Shown: piece by piece, positions 12,281-20,379 of the stretch
Position numbering within the stretch: position 1 is the first letter of the stretch
Layout: each line of letters begins with the position of its first letter
From: JAPYTK01 sp964401935
Lineage (GTDB): Bacteria; Myxococcota_A; Polyangia; Polyangiales; Polyangiaceae
Length of the DNA stretch: 64,000 nt
Reading direction: 5' to 3'
NCBI GenBank assembly: GCA_964401935.1
Contig: CAYOAL010000008.1
Coordinates: forward strand, 62,001 to 126,000
Notes under the pieces: model-generated
Seen by the model: the letters and a program-made list of their open reading frames with translations, nothing else
Databases searched by the model: none
Told to the model about the DNA's origin: nothing
Made by a program: the position numbers and the translations under genes

Positions 12281-12985
12281 TCAGCCCCCGCGAAGCTCCT
12301 CTTCGGCCGCGTCGACCAGCTTCTGGCCCCCGGCCGCCAGCCACGCGGCCAAGGTGGCCGACTGCTCCTCGCGCCTCTCGGCATACATGCCCCCCACCCA
12401 CACCCGGTAGCGTTGCGTCTGTTCGGACAGCTCTCTTTCTCCCGCGAGGTGACGGGCGAGCGTGGTGGGCCCCCCGTTGTACGCGCTCGCCGCCAGGCGA
12501 ACCGTCTCGGCGGGGTCCTCGGTGCCGAACCTCGTGAGCATCTGGCCGAGATAGTAGGCCCCGAAGTCGACGTTCGTCGCCGGCTCGGCGAGCCGCTCGA
12601 GCGCGCTCGCCGAGAGCCGCCGCTCCTCGGCGATCGCGGCGCCGGTGGACGGCATCACCTGCATGAGCCCAACCGCGCCGCTGGGGCTCACCGCGCCGAC
12701 CCACCCTCCCGACTCGACGAGCGCCACCACGGCGAGCAGCTCGGGATCGACCCGATGGGCCGCCGCCGCCTGCTCGAAGAGCGGCGCGAAGCGGGACACC
12801 GTCCGCGGCAGCCACGCAATGGCGATGGGTGAGGAGGCGCGCGCCCGGAGCGGCGACGACACCGGGCTGGTGCTCGCCCCGACCTCACGCACCGCGCCCG
12901 ACCAAGACCGGCGCGACGCCGCGTAGACCGCGACCGCGAGCGCGAGCCCCCCCACCGTCACCGCCGCTGCCCACCGCGCCTTCAT
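12281..12985 (-). CDS. Lytic transglycosylase, SLT domain, membrane-anchored
   Basis: About 234 residues from ATG 12985. An N-terminal hydrophobic segment (AAVTVGGLALAVAVYAA) acts as signal or anchor. The SLT/goose-lysozyme-like domain has the catalytic Glu in LAVVALVESGG, then SPSGAVGLMQVMPSTG and later ASAYNGGP, the standard family motifs. It cleaves peptidoglycan between MurNAc and GlcNAc. An upstream GTG (13033) would overlap hutI and place 16 polar residues before the hydrophobic segment, so 12985 is preferred. It is 25 bp downstream of hutI, in line with nagZ-hutI. Confidence 0.88.
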   Translation of the reverse strand: MKARWAAAVTVGGLALAVAVYAASRRSWSGAVREVGASTSPVSSPLRARASSPIAIAWLPRTVSRFAPLFEQAAAAHRVDPELLAVVALVESGGWVGAVSPSGAVGLMQVMPSTGAAIAEERRLSASALERLAEPATNVDFGAYYLGQMLTRFGTEDPAETVRLAASAYNGGPTTLARHLAGERELSEQTQRYRVWVGGMYAERREEQSATLAAWLAAGGQKLVDAAEEELRGG

Positions 12986-13010
12986 GCGTTCGTCCCAAGC
13001 GCCGAACGGC

Positions 13011-14225
13011 TCAGCCGCTCGCGCCATTCCCACCGGCCACCGAGAGCTCTCGCCCGCCGGCCCACACCCTCCTGGCGCGCGACACCCCCCACGGCGCGAC
13101 GAGGTCGTGCTCGCTCGTCAGATCCCACAGCACCACGTCGGCCCGCGCCCCCGCGCGGAGCCACCCCCGATCGAGTCCCAGCGAGAGCGCGGCGCGCCGC
13201 GTCGCCCCGAGCACCGTCTCCGCGACCGTCAGCCCGTAGCTCCTCACGGCGAGCGCCATCGCGAGCGGCAGGCTCTCGGTGGGCGCCGTCCCTGGGTTCG
13301 CGTCGCTGGCCACCACGAGCTCCACCCCCTCGGCGCGAAGCTGGGCCACGTCGGGGGGTGCTTGCCGCAGCGTGAAGCTCGCCACCGGGAGCAGCACCGC
13401 TCGCACCCCCGCCGCCGCGAGCCTCGCCGCCCCCCGCCGCGACACGTGCTCGAGGTGGTCGACCGTGGCCGCCCCGAGCTCCGCCGCCATCTCCGCCCCA
13501 CCCACGTCGGCGAACTGCCCCACGTGCACGCGGAGCCCGAGGCCGAGCCCCCGCGCGCGCTCGAGCACCGACCGCGCCTCTCCGACGCTGAACGCGGAGC
13601 GCTCGACGTAGGCGTCCGCGAAGCGCGCCAACCCATCGGCGGCGATGCGCTCGAGCCAACGCGCGCAGGCCGCGGCGTAGGCCGCCCGGGTCTGAAACTC
13701 CGGCGGGAGAGCGTGCAGGCCGAGGAACGTGGGCACGAGGTCGACCCCGCCGTCGGCCGCCACCGCGGCGATTGCCTCGAGCTGCTTGTGCTCGGCCGCC
13801 TCGCTCAGCCCGTAGCCGCTCTTCACCTCCACCGTGGTCACCCCCAGCGCCCCCATCCGCGCCACGCGCTGGCGCAACGTGGCGGTGAGCTCCTCGAGCG
13901 TCGCCGCCCGCACCGCGCGCATGCTCGCCACGATGCCCCCTCCTTCGCGAGCGATCGCCTCGTAGTCGGCTCCCTCCAGGCGCATCGCATACTCCGCCCC
14001 GCGCGAGCCCACCCAGGCCGCGTGGGTGTGGGCGTCGCAGAGGCCGGGGGTGACGAGGGGTCCCTCGATGCGCTCGGCCTCGATGCCCTCGAACGCGTCG
14101 AGCGCCTCCACCGCGACGATGGCGTCGCCGTCGATCAGCACCGCGCCACGCTCGAGGACGCCGAGCTCGCCGCCGTGCGACGGATCGCACGTGACCACGC
14201 GATCGCCAACGATCAACCGTCTCAC
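13011..14225 (-). CDS. hutI: Imidazolonepropionase (histidine degradation)
   Basis: 404 residues, normal HutI length. It hydrolyses imidazolone propionate to N-formimino-glutamate in histidine catabolism. Metal-binding DAHTHAAWVGSRG, VKSGYGL, RVHVGQFAD and ASDANPGT are the expected amidohydrolase/HutI motifs. The GTG start at 14225 overlaps the nagZ stop as GTGA. No hutH, hutU or hutG is in the window, so the pathway must be completed elsewhere. Confidence 0.94.
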   Translation of the reverse strand: MRRLIVGDRVVTCDPSHGGELGVLERGAVLIDGDAIVAVEALDAFEGIEAERIEGPLVTPGLCDAHTHAAWVGSRGAEYAMRLEGADYEAIAREGGGIVASMRAVRAATLEELTATLRQRVARMGALGVTTVEVKSGYGLSEAAEHKQLEAIAAVAADGGVDLVPTFLGLHALPPEFQTRAAYAAACARWLERIAADGLARFADAYVERSAFSVGEARSVLERARGLGLGLRVHVGQFADVGGAEMAAELGAATVDHLEHVSRRGAARLAAAGVRAVLLPVASFTLRQAPPDVAQLRAEGVELVVASDANPGTAPTESLPLAMALAVRSYGLTVAETVLGATRRAALSLGLDRGWLRAGARADVVLWDLTSEHDLVAPWGVSRARRVWAGGRELSVAGGNGASG

Positions 14226-15340
14226 GCGTCCCCCTCGCGGAGGGCGCGGAGCCGCCGCTCGAGCGCGAGCGCCGGCCCGGTCCCGAGGGCCGCCACCGCC
14301 AGCGCGTCGACCCGCGGCGGCCGGAGCCGGCGCACCCTCACCCCCCGCCGCGCGGCCTCCTCGCAGCGCTCCCGGAAGAAGCTGTCCGCCCGTGCCCGCT
14401 CCACGAGCGCGCGATGGGCGCGCGCCTGCTTGTCCTCGTCCTTGCAGATCAGCAGCACGTCGCACCCGGCCCACACCGCGTCGATGGCGATGCGCTCGAT
14501 CGGGTGATGCTTCGCCACCGCCCCCATCTCGAGATCGTCGGTGAACAACACCCCGTCGAAGCCGATCTCGGTCCGCAACAGGCTGGTGCAGATCGCCCGC
14601 GACAGCGTCGCCGGGACGTCGGGCTCGAGCGCCGGATACACCACGTGGGCGCTCATCATCGCCGCTACCCCGGCCCCGCTCGCCGCGCGAAACGGCGGCA
14701 GCTCGACGCGCGCGAGCCGCTCCGCCGCGTGGGCCACGGTGGGCAGCTCGAGGTGGCTGTCGAGGGAGGTGTCCCCGTGGCCAGGGAAGTGCTTCGCACA
14801 GGCGAGCACCCCGGCCCCTTGCAGCCCTCGCAGGAGCGCCACCCCGTGCTTCATCACCGTGCGCGGGTCGCGCCCGAACGCGCGGTCGCCGATCACCGGG
14901 TTGTCGGGGTTGGAGTCCACGTCGAGCACCGGCGCAAAATCGATGTTGAACCCGGCCGCAGCCAGCTCCTTGCCGAGCTGCGTGCCCACCGCCATGGTGA
15001 GCTCCAGATCGTCGGCCGCGCCGAGCACGCACATCGGCGGCACCTCGAGGAACGGCGGACCGAGCCGCAAAACCCGCCCCCCCTCCTGATCCACGCCGAT
15101 GAACGGGGGCAGCCCAGCCGGCGCGGCGTCGGCGAGCGCCCGCGTCAGCGCCACCACCTCGTCCACGTCGCCGAGGTTGTGCTTGAACAAGATCGCCCCT
15201 CCCCGCAGCCCGGCCGCCAGGACGTCTCGGAAGCTCGTGGGCAGCGCGTGTCCGTCGAACCCGCCAACGACGAGCTGCCCACACACCTGTTCGAGAGACA
15301 GCGCCCCGAGATCCTCGAGCGCCCGCGTGCGATCACTCAC
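14222..15340 (-). CDS. nagZ: Beta-N-acetylhexosaminidase NagZ-type (GH3)
   Basis: 372 residues. GH3 motifs in order: GVDQEGGRVLRL, NIDFAPVLDVDSNP, the NagZ loop KHFPGHGDTSLDSH (catalytic His-Asp dyad) and the nucleophile region FTDDLEMGA. NagZ releases GlcNAc from muropeptides or peptidoglycan. There is no signal peptide, consistent with cytoplasmic cell-wall recycling. It leads the unit nagZ-hutI-transglycosylase; pairing with a lytic transglycosylase fits a turnover role, while hutI is an unrelated passenger. Confidence 0.9.
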   Translation of the reverse strand: MSDRTRALEDLGALSLEQVCGQLVVGGFDGHALPTSFRDVLAAGLRGGAILFKHNLGDVDEVVALTRALADAAPAGLPPFIGVDQEGGRVLRLGPPFLEVPPMCVLGAADDLELTMAVGTQLGKELAAAGFNIDFAPVLDVDSNPDNPVIGDRAFGRDPRTVMKHGVALLRGLQGAGVLACAKHFPGHGDTSLDSHLELPTVAHAAERLARVELPPFRAASGAGVAAMMSAHVVYPALEPDVPATLSRAICTSLLRTEIGFDGVLFTDDLEMGAVAKHHPIERIAIDAVWAGCDVLLICKDEDKQARAHRALVERARADSFFRERCEEAARRGVRVRRLRPPRVDALAVAALGTGPALALERRLRALREGDA

Positions 15341-15465
15341 GCCCCCAGCTCACCACAGGCACGCTGCCGCGTCACAGCTCATCCCGTCATCCCGTCGTCT
15401 GGCCGCCGCTGCACGCCAACGGCGAGCCCGGCGCCGACCGGATGATGGCAGCGGGCGCGCACATG

Positions 15466-15491
15466 AAAAACCCGGCATGTCGCCGGGTTTT
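15466..15491 (-). terminator. Rho-independent terminator after tRNA-Lys
   Basis: A perfect 10-bp stem (AAAACCCGGC/GCCGGGTTTT) with a 5-nt loop at 15467-15491, followed on the minus strand by a T run (15470-15466). It begins 4 bp after the tRNA 3' end. The symmetric A/T flanks mean it could also stop plus-strand transcription. Confidence 0.9.
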
Positions 15492-15494
15492 GGG

Positions 15495-15567
15495 TGGGCC
15501 ATGAAGGACTTGAACCTTCAGCCAATGGATTAAGAGTCCACTGCTCTACCAATTGAGCTAATGGCCC
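15495..15567 (-). tRNA. tRNA-Lys (anticodon CUU)
   Basis: A 73-nt cloverleaf on the minus strand: acceptor GGGCCAT/ATGGCCC, D-arm GCTC/GAGC with loop AATTGGTA, anticodon stem GTGGA/TCCAT with loop CTCTTAA (anticodon CTT), and T-arm GAAGG/CCTTC with loop TTCAAGT. The discriminator is A and CCA is not encoded directly after it. It is a single-gene unit with its own terminator. Confidence 0.97.
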
Positions 15568-15580
15568 GAAACGGAGCCAC

Positions 15581-15609
15581 GATGTAGCCGAACGGATCGC
15601 GGTTTACAA
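15581..15609 (-). promoter_or_regulatory. Possible promoter of the tRNA-Lys gene
   Basis: On the minus strand, TTGTAA (15604-15609) and TACATC (15581-15586) are separated by 17 bp, placing a transcript start a few bases before the mature tRNA 5' end at 15567. The -10 match is weak; the position is the main support. Confidence 0.35.
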
Positions 15610-15647
15610 GCCCCTCTCTGCCAGAAATCCCACCGCGACCTTCGTGT

Positions 15648-15667
15648 TCGAAGCGCGAGCGCTTCGA
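15648..15667. promoter_or_regulatory. Perfect 9-bp inverted repeat, possible operator
   Basis: TCGAAGCGC-GA-GCGCTTCGA lies in the 247-bp gap between the tRNA gene and the TonB-like gene. It is nearly fully palindromic, as for a dimeric regulator, and sits 148 bp before ATG 15815. Nothing else in this gap is recognisable. Confidence 0.35.
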
Positions 15668-15814
15668 CGTGTCCGGCGGCTCGAGCTCGGCGGCACCTGG
15701 GCGTTCCGAGCGGTCGCGAAGCTCGTCGTTGCGCCGCGCCGCGAGCCACGTGGCAGCGCCCACCGCCACGCCCACAGGTGCGCGGGAACCTCCGCGCTGT
15801 CATGATTGTCTCTG

Positions 15815-16873
15815 ATGGTCATGTCCGGGCGCCCCTTCGCCGCCGTCGCGCTGTCGGTGCTCGTCCACGTGGCGGTGGTCGGGGCCGCCGCCCTCGCGCC
15901 GCTGAAGGTCGCCGCCGAGAGCCACGCCGCAAGCCCCCGCGCCACCTTGGCTCACGGTGCGGACGCCGCCGACGCCCCTGGCGCGCACGGCAACACCATC
16001 GAGATCGAGCGCGCAGACGACGGAGAGCTCGGCGCCGCTCGCGGCGGTGCACGAGAGCGCGACGAGGATCGAGAGCGCCCCGCGGAGCCTGTTGTGGGCC
16101 GCACGTCTCCCGCCACGACCGCCCCCACCGCGACCGGCCCCACCGCGACCGGCCCCGTCACGACCGCCCCCGCCGTGACCGCCCCCGCGCGCGAGCGCCG
16201 CCGCGTTCCCAAGACCGGAAGCACGCGCCCCAGGCCGCGGCCACAGCCCACGGCGGCGACCACGAGCACGCCCTCCGGGGCTGGCACCGCCCCCCCGAGC
16301 GACGCCAAGAGCACCGGTGCGAGCGGCCAGCGCGACCAGCGCGCCGACGGACGGGACGGCGGCGAGGGCGGCGCGCATGGCCAAGGCCAGGGCCAACGCC
16401 ACGGCACGACGGACGCCGCGGAGCGGGTGATCCCCGTCGGCGGGGCGCTCGCTCACGCGATCCCCATGGCATTCAGCGCCCACCCCATGTGGCACGACCT
16501 CGCCCTCGGTGTGGTGGCCAAGGCCAACGTCTCCATCGTCGTCGAGAACGGAAAGGTGACCCGCGCCGAGTACCCCGATCCCAAGACGCCGGCGCTCATC
16601 CGGCGCATCGTCGAGGGCGCGATCATCTTGCTCCGCGCGCGACCCGCGCGCCTGTCCCTCGGGTCGGAGGCGAGCGGCGTGGAGCGGCTCGCGATCGAGG
16701 TCACGCTCTCGCAGCGCGAGCTCACCCCGGCACAGCGAGCGCAGGGCGCCAAAGAGGAGAAGACGATCCTCGCCATGTCGTACGCGGCGCCCACCGCCGA
16801 CACTCCGGGGAATGGCAGCTTCACCTTCGCGACCGGCCGTCACGTGGAGATCGCCATCGCGCTGCGACCCTGA
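15815..16873 (+). CDS. TonB-like inner-membrane protein with long Pro/Thr linker
   Basis: About 352 residues. The single N-terminal helix contains LSVLVHVAVVG: Ser and His four apart, the same spacing as the Ser16/His20 pair needed for TonB to respond to ExbB-ExbD. A long disordered linker follows, with TAPTATGPTATGP-type repeats and Gly/Gln/Arg-rich parts, then a C-terminal globular domain (about 220-352: MWHDLALGVVAKANVSIVVENGKV ... PALIRRIVEGAIILL). I infer an energy-coupling or envelope-spanning role. No exbB, exbD or TonB-dependent receptor is nearby. ATG 15821 is an equally good start. Confidence 0.55.
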   Translation: MVMSGRPFAAVALSVLVHVAVVGAAALAPLKVAAESHAASPRATLAHGADAADAPGAHGNTIEIERADDGELGAARGGARERDEDRERPAEPVVGRTSPATTAPTATGPTATGPVTTAPAVTAPARERRRVPKTGSTRPRPRPQPTAATTSTPSGAGTAPPSDAKSTGASGQRDQRADGRDGGEGGAHGQGQGQRHGTTDAAERVIPVGGALAHAIPMAFSAHPMWHDLALGVVAKANVSIVVENGKVTRAEYPDPKTPALIRRIVEGAIILLRARPARLSLGSEASGVERLAIEVTLSQRELTPAQRAQGAKEEKTILAMSYAAPTADTPGNGSFTFATGRHVEIAIALRP

Positions 16874-16905
16874 CGTCCATGCCCCCCCTCGTGTAGCCTC
16901 GCTCC

Positions 16906-17736
16906 ATGCGCTCCCGGATCGGCTCGCTGGCCCACCTCGCCCTCCTCGCCGGCTTCCTCACCGGCTTGACCGGCCTCGTGGCCGAGTCGGTCGGCGGGCA
17001 GCGCCCAGCGCACGCACGGGAGGACCAGGCCGACGATCAGGCCCGCCGCGAGCTGCTCGCCCTCGGGTTCCAGCCCCCCGCCGAGGGCCTCGCGGTGGTG
17101 AACGGCGTGGAGCTGCTCCACGCCCACCACGGCTTCGAGCTCCCTCTCGGTCATGGCATGGTGAGCGGCGGCCCCGCGCCCCCCGCCCACGGCGAGCGCG
17201 CGGAGCGCGTGGTGCGGGAGGAGCTCGCGCGTCTCCCGGCGGCGTTCCTCGCGAGCGCCTCGCTGCGACGCGTGGTGCTGGTCGGCGAGCTGCGCGAGGA
17301 GCGGCGGCCCATCCCGTCGCTCCCCAACTACAACCGCACCCTCTTGCTCGACGCCGACGCCTCCGAGGCCTATCTCCGCCGCCTCCTCCACCACGAGATC
17401 TTTCACTTCGCGGATCTCGCCGACGACGGCGCGGTGCTGCGCGATCCGGAGTGGAGCGCGCTCAACCCGCCCGGCTTCGCCTACGGCCAGGGGGGACGGT
17501 CGATGCGCGAGCCCGGCGCGGGCGCCCTCGGCGAGCCGCCCCCCGGGTTCGTGAGCGTCTACGCCACCGCCGCCGTCGAAGAAGACAAGGCCGAGGTCTT
17601 CGCGTGGATGATGGCCGCACCCGAGCTCCTCGCGGAGCGGGCGCGTCACGACCCCATCGTGAGGGCGAAGCGCGCCCGTGTCGGCGCGATCATCACCGCC
17701 TTGGCGCCGGAGATGGCGCCCCTGCTCGCCCCCTGA
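16906..17736 (+). CDS. Putative secreted zinc metallopeptidase (HExxH)
   Basis: 276 residues with an N-terminal hydrophobic segment (LAHLALLAGFLTGLTGLVAE). The zinc motif HHEIFHFAD lies near residue 165, with AAVEEDKAEVFAWMM about 65 residues later, whose Glu could be the third ligand, as in some zincin families. The C-terminal half is alpha-helical. I do not recognise a named family, and the substrate is unknown. It lies 33 bp after the TonB-like gene, probably in one operon. Confidence 0.6.
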   Translation: MRSRIGSLAHLALLAGFLTGLTGLVAESVGGQRPAHAREDQADDQARRELLALGFQPPAEGLAVVNGVELLHAHHGFELPLGHGMVSGGPAPPAHGERAERVVREELARLPAAFLASASLRRVVLVGELREERRPIPSLPNYNRTLLLDADASEAYLRRLLHHEIFHFADLADDGAVLRDPEWSALNPPGFAYGQGGRSMREPGAGALGEPPPGFVSVYATAAVEEDKAEVFAWMMAAPELLAERARHDPIVRAKRARVGAIITALAPEMAPLLAP

Positions 17737-17877
17737 CCGCGCTCGCCCTTCGCTCCGAGCCCCGCGGGGCCGCCGCGAGGGCGCCGCTTCCACGGCCGAC
17801 CGCGCCTTTCGGCGCCCACGGCGCCCGTCGCCGAGAAGGGTGGCCGCGACGTCCGCGCCGCGGCAGCCTCCGTGACC

Positions 17878-20334
17878 ATGCCTCCTCGATCCGCCGCGCT
17901 CCTCGCCGCGCTCCTCTCGCTCTCGGCCTGCGGTCCCGAGCCTAGCGCGCCGCGTGAGATCGACGCGGGTCTGCCGACGCTCGCGCCCACGCCGCTCGAG
18001 GAGCACGAGAGGGCGGCCACTGTGCGCGCCGTGCATCTGGCGAGAGAGGTCCCGCTCCAGGGTCATCGCATCGACGTGCGCGCCGGCGACTGGGTCCTCG
18101 AGAGCGACACCAGCGCGGTGGTGGTGTCGGCTCGCGACGGCCGCGTGATCGGTTTCGGTCGCCGCGCCGGCCACAACGGGCTCGTGGAGCTCGAGCCCAC
18201 GCCGTTCATCGCCTTCGACGCCGCGCCCCGCGACCCGCCCCACATCGAGGTGCTCACCGGCGGCGTGCTCCACCTCGTGTCGCGGGTGCAGACCGAGCCC
18301 CTCGAGCTCTCGGTGTGGCTCGGGCTCAGCGACAACCGCCTCACCATCGCCTCGCAGCTCCGCAACACGGGCGCGCGGCGGGTGCTCGCGGTGACCCTCG
18401 GAGAGCGGCCCTCGTGGTCGAACACTCCCACCTGGCTCGACGGCCACGGGGAGCTGTCCGAGGGCGGCTCCTTCGCCGGCGCGTTCCTCGGCCGCGACGG
18501 CCCCGGGACGGCCTACGCGCTGTGTGACCACGACGGACGCCTGGTCGTGAAGAGCACGCGCCCTTCCGCCCCTGGCTTTCACCGCACCCCCTCGGTGGGA
18601 CGCGATCGGGTGACGCTCGAGCCCGGCGCGCGCTCGCCGATCCGGAAGGTGACGCTCACCCACGCCGAGGCATCGGTGGGACGGGCCCTGTTGGACCTCC
18701 CCTGCGGCGGCGAGCGCGAGCTCATCGAGCCGCCCCCGGAGGCGCGCGCCTTCGAGGTGGAGGTGACCCACTGCGAGCCGGCCGCCGCCCACGCCGCCCG
18801 CCTCGCCCGCGCCGAGCGACCGCTCGACGACAACGACCGCGCGGTGGGGCCGGGTGCCCCCTACGCCCGCTTCGCTCCTGGGCCGCGCTTCGCCGTTCCG
18901 AGCCCCTGCGCCCGCGCCCGCCTCCACCGCCGCGGCCACGCCCCCGGCGCGTGGTTCGATCCACGGCGGCGTGACGAAGCGGGGTTTCGCCACCCCGAGC
19001 TCGCCCCCCGAGCGGGCCGCCTCCGGTGGCGGGTGCGGGAGAAAGGCAGCGACGACGCGCTCCCCGCCAAGCTCGTGGTGCAGGGACTGGCTGGCACCGA
19101 GACCCCGAGCTGGGGCGAGGACGCCGCGAACGGCACCGCCCGCCACTTCGTCTACACCCACGCCGATGGCGAGCTCCCGATTCCCCCCGGCACCTACGAG
19201 GTGGGCGTGTACCGTGGCATCGAGTACACCCGCCACCTCGAGACGGTGAAGGTCGAGGCGGACGCGCCGGCGACGGTGAACGCGACGCTCGAGCGCGTGG
19301 TCGACACCCGTGGCTTCATCGCCGCGGATCTGCACGTGCACGCGCAGCCATCGTGGGACGCACCAGCCGCCCTCGAGGACCGCGTCCGGTCGCTGGCCGC
19401 GGTGGGCGTGGAGGTCGCGGTGGCCACCGATCACAACGCGGTCACCGACTACGCGCCGGCGATCGAGGCCCTCGGGCTCGGCGAACACCTCGCCGCGCTC
19501 GTCGGCGACGAGGTGACCACCGAGGCCACGCGGCTCGGCCACTTCAACGTGTTCCCCCTCGCGAGCGGCTCCGAGCCCCTCGCTCACGAGCACGTGCACC
19601 CTCACGACCTGTTCGCGGACGCGCGCCGCCGCGCCCACGGCGGCGTCATCCAGGTGAACCACCCGCGCATGGGGAGCATCGGCTACTTCGAGCTGTTGCA
19701 CCTCGACCGCGGCGACGTGGCGGGGTGGGCCGCGCGGGCGACCCTCGCCGACATGAGCTTCGACGCCATCGAGGTGTTCAACGGCGACCACTACGCCGAG
19801 CTCGAAGAGGTGGAGTGGGTGCTCGCCGACTGGTACGCCCTCCTCGAGGCCGGGCTCCGCCACACCGCCACCGGCAACTCCGACTCTCACAAGCTCGCCT
19901 ATCAGGACGCGGGCATCCCCCGTAACTTCATCGCGCTCGAGCGCGACGACCCGGCCGCGCTCGACCCCGCAGCGTTCGTGCGCGCGATCCGCGACGCTCG
20001 GGTCATCGTCTCGAGCGGTCCTTTCCTCCGCGTCCGCGTCGGGGACCGAGGCGTTGGGGCCACCCTCGATCCGGGCCGCATCGCGCTCGAGATCACGGTC
20101 GACGCGCCGCCGTGGATCGACGTGAGCGCGGTGGAGGTGGTGCGGCGCGGCCACGTGATCAAGCGCTGGAACGTGACCACGAGCGCGAGCCCTCGCCTCG
20201 ACGAGACGCTCACGCTCGACGCCGCCTCGAAGGACTGGTTCGTCGTGGTGGCGCGTGGATCACGGCCGATGCCGCACGTGTACCGGAAGGGCGCGCTCCC
20301 CTTCGCCTTCACCAACCCCATCTGGATCCGGTGA
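17878..20334 (+). CDS. PHP-domain (CehA/McbA-type) metallohydrolase lipoprotein
   Basis: About 818 residues. The ATG at 17878 gives a short signal peptide with lipobox LSAC; a GTG two codons earlier is possible. The N-terminal 400 residues look beta-rich. A short beta domain (PGTYEVGVYRGIEYTRH, like carboxypeptidase-regulatory folds) precedes the PHP phosphoesterase domain: AADLHVHAQPSWD, VATDHNAVTDY, NHPRMG and TGNSDSHKL carry the metal ligands. It probably hydrolyses a phosphoester or related bond outside the cytoplasm. The 141 bp upstream (17737-17877) shows no feature. Confidence 0.75.
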   Translation: MPPRSAALLAALLSLSACGPEPSAPREIDAGLPTLAPTPLEEHERAATVRAVHLAREVPLQGHRIDVRAGDWVLESDTSAVVVSARDGRVIGFGRRAGHNGLVELEPTPFIAFDAAPRDPPHIEVLTGGVLHLVSRVQTEPLELSVWLGLSDNRLTIASQLRNTGARRVLAVTLGERPSWSNTPTWLDGHGELSEGGSFAGAFLGRDGPGTAYALCDHDGRLVVKSTRPSAPGFHRTPSVGRDRVTLEPGARSPIRKVTLTHAEASVGRALLDLPCGGERELIEPPPEARAFEVEVTHCEPAAAHAARLARAERPLDDNDRAVGPGAPYARFAPGPRFAVPSPCARARLHRRGHAPGAWFDPRRRDEAGFRHPELAPRAGRLRWRVREKGSDDALPAKLVVQGLAGTETPSWGEDAANGTARHFVYTHADGELPIPPGTYEVGVYRGIEYTRHLETVKVEADAPATVNATLERVVDTRGFIAADLHVHAQPSWDAPAALEDRVRSLAAVGVEVAVATDHNAVTDYAPAIEALGLGEHLAALVGDEVTTEATRLGHFNVFPLASGSEPLAHEHVHPHDLFADARRRAHGGVIQVNHPRMGSIGYFELLHLDRGDVAGWAARATLADMSFDAIEVFNGDHYAELEEVEWVLADWYALLEAGLRHTATGNSDSHKLAYQDAGIPRNFIALERDDPAALDPAAFVRAIRDARVIVSSGPFLRVRVGDRGVGATLDPGRIALEITVDAPPWIDVSAVEVVRRGHVIKRWNVTTSASPRLDETLTLDAASKDWFVVVARGSRPMPHVYRKGALPFAFTNPIWIR

Positions 20335-20379
20335 CGCCGCGCCAGCGCGTCGCGTCACCAGGCGGAGCGGAAGCCGCCG

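Noticed and set aside
13011..15284. A 757-residue frame extending hutI upstream
   Set aside because: HutI homology begins at GTG 14225; the rest is out of frame with nagZ, which has its own complete motifs.
15530..15775. A short minus-strand frame running through the tRNA
   Set aside because: It ends inside tRNA-Lys and has no conserved feature.
16840..20154. A 1104-codon open frame on the minus strand
   Set aside because: It is antisense to the metallopeptidase and PHP genes, has no domain, is rich in His/Arg/Glu as expected of the reverse of GC-biased codons, and is contradicted by clear motifs on the other strand.
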